64,000 nucleotides of DNA, from the NCBI RefSeq assembly GCF_003610295.1, contig NZ_RAPV01000004.1:201865-265864 (forward strand), given 5' to 3'. The position numbers were made by a program, and so were the translations under genes. Of the stretch, positions 24,726-33,629 are shown piece after piece. The stretch comes from Paraburkholderia sp. BL23I1N1. Its GTDB lineage: Bacteria; Pseudomonadota; Gammaproteobacteria; Burkholderiales; Burkholderiaceae. The first letter of the stretch is position 1, and each line of letters starts with the position of its first letter. The notes below the pieces were generated by a model. The model did not search any database. It was not told the origin of the DNA and saw only the letters and a list, made by a program, of their open reading frames with translations.

Positions 24726-26089
24726 AGTTCATGACGCGAAACCTGGGGGCGCGCCCAATGAGCGATATCACAACCACTCCCAACGCCGAAGGGACTGAAG
24801 AAGCGGAACAGCCGCGCCAGAAAAGTAAGCGCGCGTTGCTGTTCCGTCCGGCTGCGCTCGAATATCGTCAGCATCAGTGGCTTGGTGAGGTCGTGCTGAC
24901 CGGTTCCATGCGGCACCTCACGTCTAGCCTCGTGTTTTTTGGAATCGCGGTCGGCATCGTCCTGTTTCTGATTTTCGCTGACTACACGCGGAAAGAGGAA
25001 GTAGAGGGTCGAGTCATGATTGACAACGGCGCAGCGGAGATTTTCGCGCCCACGGTCGGCACCGTGGTCCGTGTGCTCGTCAGCGAGGGCGAAGCCGTCA
25101 AAGTCGGTCAGCCGCTGCTCGCGGTATCAACTGAACGAACAAGCGCAGCGGGAAATTCGAGGCAGCAGATAAGCGCGGAATTAAACGCCAGGCGATCCAG
25201 TCTCGAAAGCGACTCCCGGCACATAGAAAGCATTTTCGAACAGAACATAGCGATGCTCAAAGCGAAATCCATCGAACTGAGCGCAGGGGTGCAGCATCTG
25301 GATACGGAAATTATCACGCTAGAGGCGCGGTGCAGGTTGGCCGAAATCGACAGTGCCCGTTTCGCACAACTGCGGCATGACGATGTTGTATCGCAGTCTG
25401 AATACGAACAGCACGAGCAGACGATGCTGACCGGTCGCGCGCAACTCGAAGATCTGCGTAGGCAACGCACGGCGGCTCAGGCGGAACTGGCGCAAGTGAA
25501 GGCCGATCTTCGGAACGCGCCGTTGGACGAACATAATCAACTCGGAACCATTCAGCGGCAGATGCTCCAGGTTGACGGCGAACTTGCTGACAACGAATCG
25601 AACAGGGAAATCACCATCCCGGCGCAGATCGCGGGAACGGTAACGGCGCTGCTCGCCCGTCCTGGTCAGTCCGTGAATGGGTCAACGCCCTTGATGTCGC
25701 TTTTGCCGCAAGGTGGACGCCTTGACGTGAAGCTGTTTGCCCCTAGCAAAGCGGTTGGATTTGTCAAAGTCGGCGCGCCGGTTGAGTTGCGATACGAGGC
25801 ATTTCCTTATCAGAAATTCGGTACATACGCGGGCAAGGTTACGCAGATCGCGCGCACTGCGTTGAGTCCGGCACAGCTACAGGCAGCGACGGAAACCGAT
25901 GATCCTAACCGGTCTGAAAATCTTTATCAGATTACCGTTGCGCTCGATTCGCAGACCATCAATGCCTATGGTGAGGCGGTCCCGTTGCAGGACGGCATGC
26001 GCGTCGATGCAGACGTGGTGCTCGATACGCGCAAGCTGTATGAGTGGGTTCTGGAACCGCTCTACACGCTGACCCGGCGATCACCGTGA
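24722..26089 (+). CDS. HlyD/CvaA-type membrane fusion protein
   Basis: The protein is about 455 residues. After a soluble N-terminus, the segment ALEYRQHQWLGEVVL and one transmembrane helix (SSLVFFGIAVGIVLFLIFAD) match microcin-type adaptors. It continues with a biotinyl-lipoyl-like half (IFAPTVGTVVRVLVSEGE), a coiled coil of about 150 residues, the second lipoyl half (IAGTVTALLARPGQSV) and a beta barrel. The GTG at 24722 overlaps the CPBP stop; ATGs at 24731 or 24758 are alternatives. It should link the C39 transporter to the outer-membrane channel. Confidence 0.9.
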   Translation: MKFMTRNLGARPMSDITTTPNAEGTEEAEQPRQKSKRALLFRPAALEYRQHQWLGEVVLTGSMRHLTSSLVFFGIAVGIVLFLIFADYTRKEEVEGRVMIDNGAAEIFAPTVGTVVRVLVSEGEAVKVGQPLLAVSTERTSAAGNSRQQISAELNARRSSLESDSRHIESIFEQNIAMLKAKSIELSAGVQHLDTEIITLEARCRLAEIDSARFAQLRHDDVVSQSEYEQHEQTMLTGRAQLEDLRRQRTAAQAELAQVKADLRNAPLDEHNQLGTIQRQMLQVDGELADNESNREITIPAQIAGTVTALLARPGQSVNGSTPLMSLLPQGGRLDVKLFAPSKAVGFVKVGAPVELRYEAFPYQKFGTYAGKVTQIARTALSPAQLQAATETDDPNRSENLYQITVALDSQTINAYGEAVPLQDGMRVDADVVLDTRKLYEWVLEPLYTLTRRSP

Positions 26090-26146
26090 TTCGGAATCAC
26101 GTCAGTAGCACAGTCAACGTTTTCCCTTTTCTTTCCTGAGTCAACC

Positions 26147-28240
26147 ATGCCACGCGAACTTCAGTTCGGCTTTCGCCGCAGCATTGACGTGCACTTGCAA
26201 ACCGAAGCAACCGAATGCGGCCTGGCTTGCATGAGCATGATTGCAACGTTTCATGGATTCGATACGGACCTGGCAACGTTGCGGCGACGCTTTTCCCCTT
26301 CTCTGAAAGGGCTGACGCTGGTCGACCTGATTCGAATCGGCGCGACACTTGACCTTGCAGGGCGCGCAGTTCGGCTCGAACCTGAAGAACTACATTTGCT
26401 GCGGTTGCCGTGCATCCTGCATTGGGATTTCCGGCATTTTGTTGTCCTGGAGCGCGTTGGCCGCGAGCACGTGCTGTTGGTCGATCCGGCACTAGGTGCG
26501 CGGCGCATGTCGCTCAAAGAACTGTCGCTGCATTTCAGCGGCATGGCGCTTGAACTGGTTCCGACACCGGCGTTTCAGCCGCGTCGGGAACGGCAGGAAA
26601 TCAACCTACGTAGCATGATGGGGCGCGCGACCGGTGTAGGACGCGGCTTGCTGAAAATCTTTCTGCTCGCGCTCGCACTCGAAGTGTTCAGCATCGTCGC
26701 GCCGTTCTATCCCGAATGGGTAACAGACCAGGCGATTACAACCGGGGATCGGCATTTGCTTGCCGTTCTGGCGCTCGGCTTCGGCCTGGTAATGGTGATC
26801 CACGTTGCGACCGAAGCAATGCGCGCGTGGGCCGTCACTACGTTCAGCACGCTCGTGAATGTTCAGTGGCTAGCCAACGTGTTTCGCCATCTGCTGAATC
26901 TGCCGCTTGATTACTTCGGCAAGCGGCACATTGGGGACATCGTTTCACGGTTCGACAGTGTGAACACGATCCAGCAGGCGCTCACGGTCGGCTTTGTGGA
27001 GTCGGTGCTCGATGGGCTCATGTCCATCGGCACTATCACAATCATGGTCGTCTACAACGCCCGATTGTCGCTTGTCAGCGTCGTCGCGGTCGTGCTCTAT
27101 GCGATCTTGCGTGCCTGCATTTATGGCGCACTCAGGATGTCAAATCAGAAGCAGATCGTTTTTGCGGCTCGTGGCAAAAGCCTGCTGATGGAATCGGTTC
27201 GAGGCATCCAGAGCGTGCGGCTATTCGGCAAGGCTGAGGACCGGCTTGCGCGCTGGCTGAACATCGTTGTGAGTGAAAAGAACGCTGATTTGCGAACGCG
27301 TAGGCTCCAGTTGATAGCCGGGACAAGCAACCGTTTTATTTTCGGACTCGAAGCAATCCTGGTGACATATTTCGGCGCGGTAGCGGTCATTGAGCGTTCA
27401 CTGTCACTCGGCATGTTGTTCGCATTTCTGTCTTATCGAGGTCAGTTCACTGCGCGTTTCACGGCGCTGATCGACAAGATTTACGAGCTACGAATTTTGA
27501 GGCTGCACGCGGCGCGCCTGGCTGACATCGTACTCACCACGCGGGAGCCGGAAGAAATAATGCGAGCGCCGGACAAGGATGAATTCGTGCCGACGCTTGA
27601 GGTTCGGAACCTGTCGTATGGTTACTCAAAGAACGGTCCCCGCATCGTGGATGATTTCGATTTGCGTGTCGAAGAAGGGGAAGCGGTTGCAATCGTTGGT
27701 CCTTCGGGGTGCGGAAAAACGACGCTGCTGAAGCTGCTTGCGGGCTTACTCGCGCCACATGGGGGCGAGGTCATCGCGGGCGGCATGCCGATTCGACAAA
27801 TGGGCCTGGCAAATTATCGCTCGTTGGTTGGCGTCGTCATGCAGGAGGATCGGCTGTTTGCCGGGTCGATTGCGGAAAATATCAGTTTCTTCGATACGAC
27901 GCCTGATTTTGCGTGGATCAGCGAGTGCGCAGAAATGGCGTCTGTGCATGCGGACATTCGCGCGATGCCGATGGGCTATTACACCTATATCGGGGATATG
28001 GGGTCCGCGCTATCCGCAGGGCAGCGACAGCGGGTCATGCTGGCACGCGCGCTTTACCGGCGACCGAAACTGTTGCTGCTCGATGAGGCGACAAGCCATC
28101 TGGACGTGAATAACGAGCGTGCCGTCAACGCGGCAATGCGCAAGCTGAATATCACCCGAATCATTGTGGCGCATCGTCCTGAAACCATCGCATCGGCTGA
28201 TCGCGTAATCGACCTCGCACGCGTGAAGGATGCCGCGTGA
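26147..28240 (+). CDS. C39-peptidase ABC exporter (CvaB/LagD type)
   Basis: The protein is 697 residues. The N-terminal C39 peptidase domain has Gln18, catalytic Cys24 (QTEATECGLAC), His97 (RHFVVLE) and Asp113 (VDPALG), so it should be active. A six-helix transmembrane domain follows. The ATPase domain has Walker A GPSGCGKTT, signature LSAGQRQRV, Walker B LLLLDEATSHLD and a final His in VAHRPE. Such proteins cut double-glycine leaders and export the peptide. The gene at 22204-22677 is the obvious substrate. The stop overlaps the TolC-like gene (GTGA). Confidence 0.93.
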   Translation: MPRELQFGFRRSIDVHLQTEATECGLACMSMIATFHGFDTDLATLRRRFSPSLKGLTLVDLIRIGATLDLAGRAVRLEPEELHLLRLPCILHWDFRHFVVLERVGREHVLLVDPALGARRMSLKELSLHFSGMALELVPTPAFQPRRERQEINLRSMMGRATGVGRGLLKIFLLALALEVFSIVAPFYPEWVTDQAITTGDRHLLAVLALGFGLVMVIHVATEAMRAWAVTTFSTLVNVQWLANVFRHLLNLPLDYFGKRHIGDIVSRFDSVNTIQQALTVGFVESVLDGLMSIGTITIMVVYNARLSLVSVVAVVLYAILRACIYGALRMSNQKQIVFAARGKSLLMESVRGIQSVRLFGKAEDRLARWLNIVVSEKNADLRTRRLQLIAGTSNRFIFGLEAILVTYFGAVAVIERSLSLGMLFAFLSYRGQFTARFTALIDKIYELRILRLHAARLADIVLTTREPEEIMRAPDKDEFVPTLEVRNLSYGYSKNGPRIVDDFDLRVEEGEAVAIVGPSGCGKTTLLKLLAGLLAPHGGEVIAGGMPIRQMGLANYRSLVGVVMQEDRLFAGSIAENISFFDTTPDFAWISECAEMASVHADIRAMPMGYYTYIGDMGSALSAGQRQRVMLARALYRRPKLLLLDEATSHLDVNNERAVNAAMRKLNITRIIVAHRPETIASADRVIDLARVKDAA

Positions 28241-29712
28241 AAAGAATTATCTGGTTGCGCCCAGTTGCATGCCGTCTTGCCCTCACAATGGCTTGCATCG
28301 CGCTCGTGGGCGTGCTGCTCGTCATTCCTGTGACTCATGCGCAAATCGATCCATTTTCGACACGTGCGGGTCTTGAAGATGTGTCGCCCGATTTAAACTG
28401 GATGGCTCGCGATACTGACGCCTGCAATGTCACAAGTCTGCACAATCCCGTTTCGATTTATGAGGCGGTCAGCCGTGCTTTGTGCAGCGATCCTACCGCG
28501 CGAGAAAGTTGGGCCAATATGCTGTTGAATTCGGCTCAGGTCGGTGTTGCGGAATCGGCATGGTTGCCGACACTCGATGCAAGCGGAACCCGTTCGCGTA
28601 CAGTTCAGACGCAAACCGTATCAGGTCCGACATTTCCCGATGCAATAGGGCGCACCTCAGATCGTTACGCCGAACTTCGGCTGTCATGGGTCCTGTTCGA
28701 CTTCGGGCAACGTGATGCCAATCTGGCGTACTACAAGGGGCTGCTAGACCTTTCCAAAGCTGCACACACGGAGACACTGCAATCCGTGTTCGGACAGGCT
28801 GCGGGGGCCTTCTATGCGGTCTGGACGGCAGAAAGCACGCTCGATGCAGCCGACGATGCCGAAAAGAATGCCGAACGGAGTTACCAGATAGCGCGACATC
28901 GGCATCTGGCAGGCGCAGGCACGCTCAATGATGAGCTACAGGCGAAAGCGGCATGGCAAGAGGCCATTTATGCGCGCGTTAATGCAGCAGGCACGTTCAA
29001 GACGGCGCAGGGCAACTTATGCGTGCGGATGGGAATTCCGGTTGAAACGGATATCCGGGTCGACGTCGATGCAGGCGTTCAGCCGGACGTGAAATTCACG
29101 TCCTCAGTTGCCGATCTGCTCGCGCTCGCGCAGGCCGCTAATCCGAAGCTGCGCGAGGCACACGCACAGATCGATGCCGACGAGGCAAACGCCAAACTTG
29201 CGCTCAGACGGGAATTGCCGACAATCTCCCTGTCCGGCACGCTCAGCAACGATAAGGCGCTTGGTGCATTTCCACGCGACACGCGTACCGGCAGCAGGTA
29301 TATCGGAATTCAGATCAGCATTCCGATATTTGCGGGGTTTGGCGATGAGTACCATCGGCAGGCATCGGATGCGCAGGTCGATATTGACCGGGCGAGTCTG
29401 CACAAAGCGGAACTGGACGTTGCCGCGTCGGTGTGGCGAAGCTATCAGGATGTCGTAACGAAAACCGCCAATCTGGAGGTTGCTGCTGCGACCCAGGAAA
29501 GCGCGCAGGAAGCATACGATGTTGCGAGCAAACGTTATGGTGCGGGCGTTGGCGCGTTGCTCGATGTGTTGAACGCTCAGACTACGCTTGCGACTGCGCA
29601 ACGTCAGGTGATCCAGTCACAAGCCGATTGGCGCGTTGCGCGCCTAGTGCTTGCTTTTGCAATCGGCACGCTCGATGGTCAGCGTTGGAATACGCACGCT
29701 GAAGCTCCATGA
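28237..29712 (+). CDS. TolC-family outer-membrane channel of the cargo exporter
   Basis: The protein is 491 residues starting at a GTG that overlaps the transporter stop. A signal peptide (LVGVLLVIPVTHAQ) is followed by two OEP repeats of long amphipathic helices and short strands (AELRLSWVLFDFGQRDANL and later YIGIQISIPIFAGFGD). These are features of TolC/TprF-like type I secretion channels. It completes a dedicated type I exporter. The stop codon lies within a transposon-end-like motif that marks the right edge of the cargo. Confidence 0.9.
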   Translation: MKRIIWLRPVACRLALTMACIALVGVLLVIPVTHAQIDPFSTRAGLEDVSPDLNWMARDTDACNVTSLHNPVSIYEAVSRALCSDPTARESWANMLLNSAQVGVAESAWLPTLDASGTRSRTVQTQTVSGPTFPDAIGRTSDRYAELRLSWVLFDFGQRDANLAYYKGLLDLSKAAHTETLQSVFGQAAGAFYAVWTAESTLDAADDAEKNAERSYQIARHRHLAGAGTLNDELQAKAAWQEAIYARVNAAGTFKTAQGNLCVRMGIPVETDIRVDVDAGVQPDVKFTSSVADLLALAQAANPKLREAHAQIDADEANAKLALRRELPTISLSGTLSNDKALGAFPRDTRTGSRYIGIQISIPIFAGFGDEYHRQASDAQVDIDRASLHKAELDVAASVWRSYQDVVTKTANLEVAAATQESAQEAYDVASKRYGAGVGALLDVLNAQTTLATAQRQVIQSQADWRVARLVLAFAIGTLDGQRWNTHAEAP

Positions 29713-29737
29713 GAAAATTCCGTTTCTTGACGACTCC
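29709..29737. repeat. Transposon-end-like motif at the right edge of the cargo
   Basis: The 29 bases ending in CCCC share 23 positions with 52960-52988, including the exact core CCGTTTCTTGA and the terminal CCCC. The pattern (GTACG-like start, TCCG, final CCCC) recalls 38-bp Tn3-family terminal repeats in which CCCC is the outer end. The cargo would then lie inside and the duplicated tail of the conjugation operon outside. No transposase and no matching left end were found, so this is tentative. Confidence 0.4.
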
Positions 29738-29738
29738 C

Positions 29739-29879
29739 CATCCTGACCGCTTCGTCACGCTCGACCGGAACCTGACGGCGTCGCAGGTGAAGGGGAAAGG
29801 TCTTGATCTTGTGCGCAAGGCTGCGGCCGCGGGCAATCCGGACGCGCTACTGTTTGCAGCCCGTCATGACGGAGCGTAA
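29739..29879 (+). pseudogene. 3' remnant of the 174-residue membrane protein gene
   Basis: The frame encodes only the last 46 residues of the protein at 16198-16722, ending in LLFAARHDGA and a TAA stop. The 5' three-quarters, including the membrane helix and start, are missing. The break lies at the right edge of the cargo, two bases after the transposon-end-like motif, so the cargo junction probably removed the rest. Confidence 0.8.
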
Positions 29880-30075
29880 AGGCTGGACACAAAACAGTCC
29901 GTATGAATTCATCTATCCGGGCGGCTGGTCGGTCACCAACGGGATCATCAACGGCAAGTCACGCTGGACGCTGTTATGCGCCGGCGAGCAGTTCGGTGCT
30001 GCAGCACTGAACGGGCTGATGGTCGGCAAGCGCGGCGCAGTACACTGCCCGGCGATGCGGAGAAGAACACGATGA
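29866..30075 (+). CDS. Truncated copy of the P-GGW small protein
   Basis: The first 47 residues match the protein at 16709-16912 (YEFIYPGGWSVT, SRWTLLCAGEQFGA). An internal deletion of about 130 bp relative to the left copy then joins the frame to formerly intergenic DNA, giving the unrelated tail AALNGLMVGKRG. The stop now overlaps the start of the winged-helix gene. It is an open but altered gene and may be nonfunctional. Confidence 0.5.
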   Translation: MTERKGWTQNSPYEFIYPGGWSVTNGIINGKSRWTLLCAGEQFGAAALNGLMVGKRGAVHCPAMRRRTR

Positions 30076-30440
30076 AACTCACTTCCGGAAAACTGCTCAG
30101 GCTCATGAAGCCAGGGCGCGCCTATCAGGCGGCCGAGCTGGCCAGGCACTTTGACACGTCGACGGCACACGTCAACGACATGCTGTGCACGCTGGTTGAA
30201 GACGGCCTTGTCCGGATGAACAGTCATTCATCGCGCATCATCCGCTTCGAGCGGCTTTCTTTCCGGCCAGAACCACCATCGCGGCCCACTGTCGGAACCG
30301 GGGTATCGACGAGTGCGTCGAGCCCGACGAGCGTCGCGACACATCCGGTGACCCGCCAGCTGCACGGCTCGCTGTGCGGCTACGAGGCGTCGCTCGCCAG
30401 CGTGCGCAGTCTTGCGATGCTCACGCGTCATGCACACTGA
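30072..30440 (+). CDS. Winged-helix DNA-binding protein (copy B)
   Basis: The protein is 122 residues and close to 17057-17413 in the first 70 residues (ARHFDTSTAHVNDMLCTLVE, RMNSHSSRIIRFERLS). It differs in the Ser/Thr-rich linker and again carries YEASLASVRSLAM near the end. The start is an ATG in an ATGA overlap with the truncated upstream gene. It probably has the same kind of DNA-binding role as copy A, perhaps with a different operator. Confidence 0.7.
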   Translation: MKLTSGKLLRLMKPGRAYQAAELARHFDTSTAHVNDMLCTLVEDGLVRMNSHSSRIIRFERLSFRPEPPSRPTVGTGVSTSASSPTSVATHPVTRQLHGSLCGYEASLASVRSLAMLTRHAH

Positions 30441-30452
30441 GGACAGACACCC

Positions 30453-31823
30453 ATGCGCCTGATTGACCGGGATCACCCTGACAGGGTCAAGCGACCGCTC
30501 AGCGCTGAAGAGACCGCCGCGGTGCGCAGGTTCTGCGGCGCCGGGCAGGACGTCCAGCCCGCAGACGTTGAGCGCGTGCTGGCCATACTAGAAGAGATGC
30601 ACGACGGGCGGCACGTCCGGCAATGGCTCGAGTGCGACTGCTGGCCGGGAGCCGCTACGCAACCGCGGTTGACGGCCCGGGTCCGCGAAGAGGGGCCGCG
30701 TCATTTTGTGCGCATGCATCGATACGGCGAGCATCGCTGCGCGCTGGCTTCCTTCCGCCAGCAGCCGGAGCCGGCGGACGAGCCGGACGATGACACTGCG
30801 CCGCCCGGTCGGCACAATCCGCTCAAGCCAGTCGGCGACGCGCTTGACTACCTTGATGACGGGCACGAGGGCGCGGCGCGTCCGGGAGGCTCGGGCGGTT
30901 CGGCCAGTGGGACCGGCGAAACGGGGCGGCGCCTGCCGCGCCTGGGTCGCATCATGCATACGTTGCTGGACGATGCCGGCTTTGCCACCGTCCACGTCGA
31001 CGCGCTGAAGGAGACGACGAATTCGTGGGAACGCCTGAGGGCGTATGCAGACGCGGAAGCGATGAGTCCGGAACTGACCCTGGGGCAGGTGCTTTATACG
31101 GAACCGTGGACCAGCGTCAACGAGAAAATGGGCGCCATCGATGCGCTGCCATGGCCGGAGAAGAAAGCGCGCAGCGCGCTCCTGCTGTTTGTGGCCGACG
31201 AGATCCGCGACGGTGCCGCCATCAAGCGCACGCGCCTGGGCGAACGCATCGTACGTCCGGAGAAAGGCACCCGGGCCGGCGGGCGGGACCAGCGGCTCAC
31301 GCTGCCACCGTACTGGGTGCTGGCCGTCGTCGATCGCGACCGGGAGGGCAACGCGCGATACCGCGAAGCATTCGCGCAGCACGCGTACTCGTTCCGGCAG
31401 CCAGTGCCGCTGGAAAGCCGGTACGAGCGCGTCACGCTCGAATGCCTGCTCCGGGTGATGGAGTGGGTCAGGACGCGCGGCGTCGAGGTGACGCTTGGCA
31501 AACCGCTGTTCGATCGCGAGGTGCGGCAGCCCGACGGTCCGAGCCTGTGGTGCCGGCCGGACTTCGAGCTCACGTTCCGGACGGCGGCATCCGCCGGTAC
31601 AGCGTCGCGGCTGCATCGCATTGTCGTCGAAACGATGGGCGCGGATGAACCCGGATACCTGGAGCGCAAGTCGCGCACACACGGAATCATGAAGCAGCGC
31701 GGCATCCTGCTCGAACACGTGGTGGCCGACGACACGGAACAGCGCGAACGCGATGATGCGTTCTTCCGGCGGGTCGGTGCGAAAATCCTGCATCTTGCCG
31801 GTGTCCGGCGATCAACCGGGTAA
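30453..31823 (+). CDS. DUF1173-like plasmid protein (copy B)
   Basis: The protein is 456 residues and collinear with 17416-18792, with the same Cys-containing N-terminus (WLECDCWPGAATQPRL), the RLGRIMHTLLDDAGFA helix region and the YLERKSRTHGIMKQRG C-terminal block. Differences are spread along the whole length, so this is a long-diverged paralogue, not a recent duplicate. Both copies keep full length, which suggests both are or were functional. Confidence 0.62.
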   Translation: MRLIDRDHPDRVKRPLSAEETAAVRRFCGAGQDVQPADVERVLAILEEMHDGRHVRQWLECDCWPGAATQPRLTARVREEGPRHFVRMHRYGEHRCALASFRQQPEPADEPDDDTAPPGRHNPLKPVGDALDYLDDGHEGAARPGGSGGSASGTGETGRRLPRLGRIMHTLLDDAGFATVHVDALKETTNSWERLRAYADAEAMSPELTLGQVLYTEPWTSVNEKMGAIDALPWPEKKARSALLLFVADEIRDGAAIKRTRLGERIVRPEKGTRAGGRDQRLTLPPYWVLAVVDRDREGNARYREAFAQHAYSFRQPVPLESRYERVTLECLLRVMEWVRTRGVEVTLGKPLFDREVRQPDGPSLWCRPDFELTFRTAASAGTASRLHRIVVETMGADEPGYLERKSRTHGIMKQRGILLEHVVADDTEQRERDDAFFRRVGAKILHLAGVRRSTG

Positions 31824-31856
31824 GCGCGACTGGCCAGTCGTCCAATGAGGTTCTGA

Positions 31857-32228
31857 ATGTCGGACCGGAATACACACCTGGCGCTACGCGTCATCGAGGC
31901 GCTGTCGATGATCGGACAGGCAGCCACGATTTATCTGCACGAGACGCGATCAGAGGCCCACACGCAGGACCAATACGGGATTCCAATAATATGCGCCTAT
32001 CGCACCGAACGGGCGGCCAGAAACCTGTTGCGCGGCTCGGGCCTGTTGCTCGCATGTCTGCGTGACGATGTGTGGTTCATGCGCGATCTCGGGCCGACGA
32101 ATTACGGGCGTGAATGGTTGCCTCGCGCCGACGTGCGCGCCGAACTAGGCCGCGACATCGAGTCCGCGATGACTTCCGACGATGGCGGTCCGGTTTACCC
32201 GGCAGCCATCGGTACAACCGCAATTTAA
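31857..32228 (+). CDS. Unrecognised 123-residue protein
   Basis: It starts at an ATG seven bases after GAGG, 33 bp downstream of copy B of the DUF1173-like gene, and is probably the last gene of that unit. The sequence has a hydrophobic helix-like first third (VIEALSMIGQAATIYL), then RTERAARNLLRGSGLLLACL and a Trp-containing segment. No membrane signal or known motif is seen. It has no counterpart after the left copy, where the palindrome lies instead. Confidence 0.5.
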   Translation: MSDRNTHLALRVIEALSMIGQAATIYLHETRSEAHTQDQYGIPIICAYRTERAARNLLRGSGLLLACLRDDVWFMRDLGPTNYGREWLPRADVRAELGRDIESAMTSDDGGPVYPAAIGTTAI

Positions 32229-32253
32229 CGACGGCCTCTACGAACGTACCCCT

Positions 32254-32436
32254 TTATGCACCGGGCTGATCTGCCCACAGGTGATCGAGCAGCTGGACAA
32301 GCCGTGTTCTAAGTTCCCTGCCATTCGTCACGACATGGCCCTGCTGCTGTATCCGGTCCAGCAAGGCAATCTGCTGCTCCAGCCGTCCGGCCGCCAGATT
32401 CCCGTCTTCGTCGGCTTCCTTCGCTTTGTCGTCCAT
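32254..32436 (-). CDS. Small charged protein (possible)
   Basis: A 60-residue ORF on the minus strand starts at an ATG preceded by GGAGAAG. The product is charged and helical (MDDKAKEADEDGNLAAGRL, then RELRTRLVQLLDHLW), with codon use like the neighbouring genes. An upstream ATG adding eight residues lacks a ribosome-binding site. No family is recognised; it is listed as a plausible small gene only. Confidence 0.38.
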   Translation of the reverse strand: MDDKAKEADEDGNLAAGRLEQQIALLDRIQQQGHVVTNGRELRTRLVQLLDHLWADQPGA

Positions 32437-32667
32437 CTTCTTCTCCGGCCATTTCTCCATCCGTCAGGTGAAAGTATAAATGACCGAGACGACAGCGTAA
32501 GAATACCGAAATTATTACCATATTCGCGTAGCATCGAGCTTCAGTCTCTACACCTTTTCCTCAGCATGGTGGTGGACAGCGCCTGCAGGTACCGCCGCAG
32601 GTCCGCCAGGCCGCCGGTGCAATGCGCATCCGTGCCGCGGCATGACGGTTAGTTGCGTTATTCCGAT

Positions 32668-32694
32668 AAAAAAAGCCAGCGTCTGCCGCTGGCT
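32668..32694 (-). terminator. Rho-independent terminator for minus-strand transcripts
   Basis: Read on the minus strand, the stem AGCCAGCG/CGCTGGCT with loop GCAGA is followed by TTTTTTT. The only candidate upstream gene on that strand is the H-NS-like remnant at 32829-32990, so the terminator probably once served it. Confidence 0.75.
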
Positions 32695-32828
32695 GGAAAG
32701 TTCGGCTGTTATCGAGGGCCTGCCGAACCTGAGAGGCCTCCAGTGTAACGGCCGCCTGTTTTTTTCGATTGTGCGAATACCGACTATCCGCGCCTCATTT
32801 TTCGGACATCGGCTCCGACCATGATCCC

Positions 32829-32990
32829 TTACCTCCTGTCCCCACTGCTTCCGCTCACGAAAGGATCTCCACGTGTCCGCCGCCCGATCCGTAAGAAATC
32901 CGGATCCACACCCGCACGCTCGGCGGCCACGATCCAGTCAGGTTTATCACCGATGCCGTTCCAGGTTTCGCCGTGCACGTTCTGACGATG
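32829..32990 (-). pseudogene. H-NS-like DNA-binding domain remnant
   Basis: The minus strand encodes HGETWNGIGDKPDWI followed by GVDPDFLRI, which fits the C-terminal DNA-binding motif of Burkholderia H-NS-type proteins (pattern GxTWxGxGxxPxWI). Sequence upstream in the same frame has no oligomerisation helix and looks non-coding, so the N-terminal half is lost or frame-shifted. A matched terminator lies just downstream. The stretch 32990-33629 shows no other convincing gene. Confidence 0.4.
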
Positions 32991-33629
32991 GGACGCTCGT
33001 CGAATCCCTTGTCTACAGGGCAGTCTCTCCTGCAACCGCGCCAACCTCCGACGGCACAACGTGTCCACCGAATTGCGAGCAAGGTGTGCAAGAACACTTT
33101 GAGGGGAAAAAGGTCCTGGTCTACGGCTTCCGCTAGCCGAGCGCCGGCTGGGTTCACGCTCGCTTGCCATGGCACTTTCCGTGAGGGCGCTGAACCCGAT
33201 CCTGGGCGTAGGTTTTGCGCTGTTCGACGCCTGCGCCTTCTGCGAGATGATTGTGTCACTTCCCTGATCTATCCCGGTACGAAGGCGGCAGGTGCTCATA
33301 TGGCGGACGCTGTCAATTGAACAAAACGCTGGCGTTTTCTGATGACATGAGCCGTCGATTGGCGCGGTTGATGAAACTTTCGTAAGCGCCCACTCGGCTA
33401 TACGCAACGTCAATGGTTACCCTATGCTTGCTGATCATAGGCTTGAGTGGCCACAATTCCTCGATGTTCTGAGATTTTTAGTCGTTAGTCGAGCCTGAAC
33501 GGAGCGCGGATAGTGGCGGATCGAATACGGGAGGACGCTTTCCGATAAAGCAACGCCCGAGGCCGCGAATCGATACGCGGCGCGACGAAGAATGCGACCA
33601 CGCCAGTGGCCGGCGCGCGGTGAGCCGCG

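Larger units (their letters stand above)
29748..31820 (+). repeat. Right copy of the diverged direct duplication
   Basis: This segment repeats 16591-18790 in the same orientation. The first 109 bp (29748-29856) are identical to 16591-16699. The 67-residue gene in this copy has lost about 130 bp relative to the left copy. The winged-helix and DUF1173-like genes are complete but diverged. Together the two copies bracket the cargo island. Confidence 0.85.

Noticed and set aside
32829..33413. 194-codon minus-strand frame as a complete gene
   Set aside because: Only the last 53 codons resemble a known domain; the upstream part has shadow-like composition and no sensible start.
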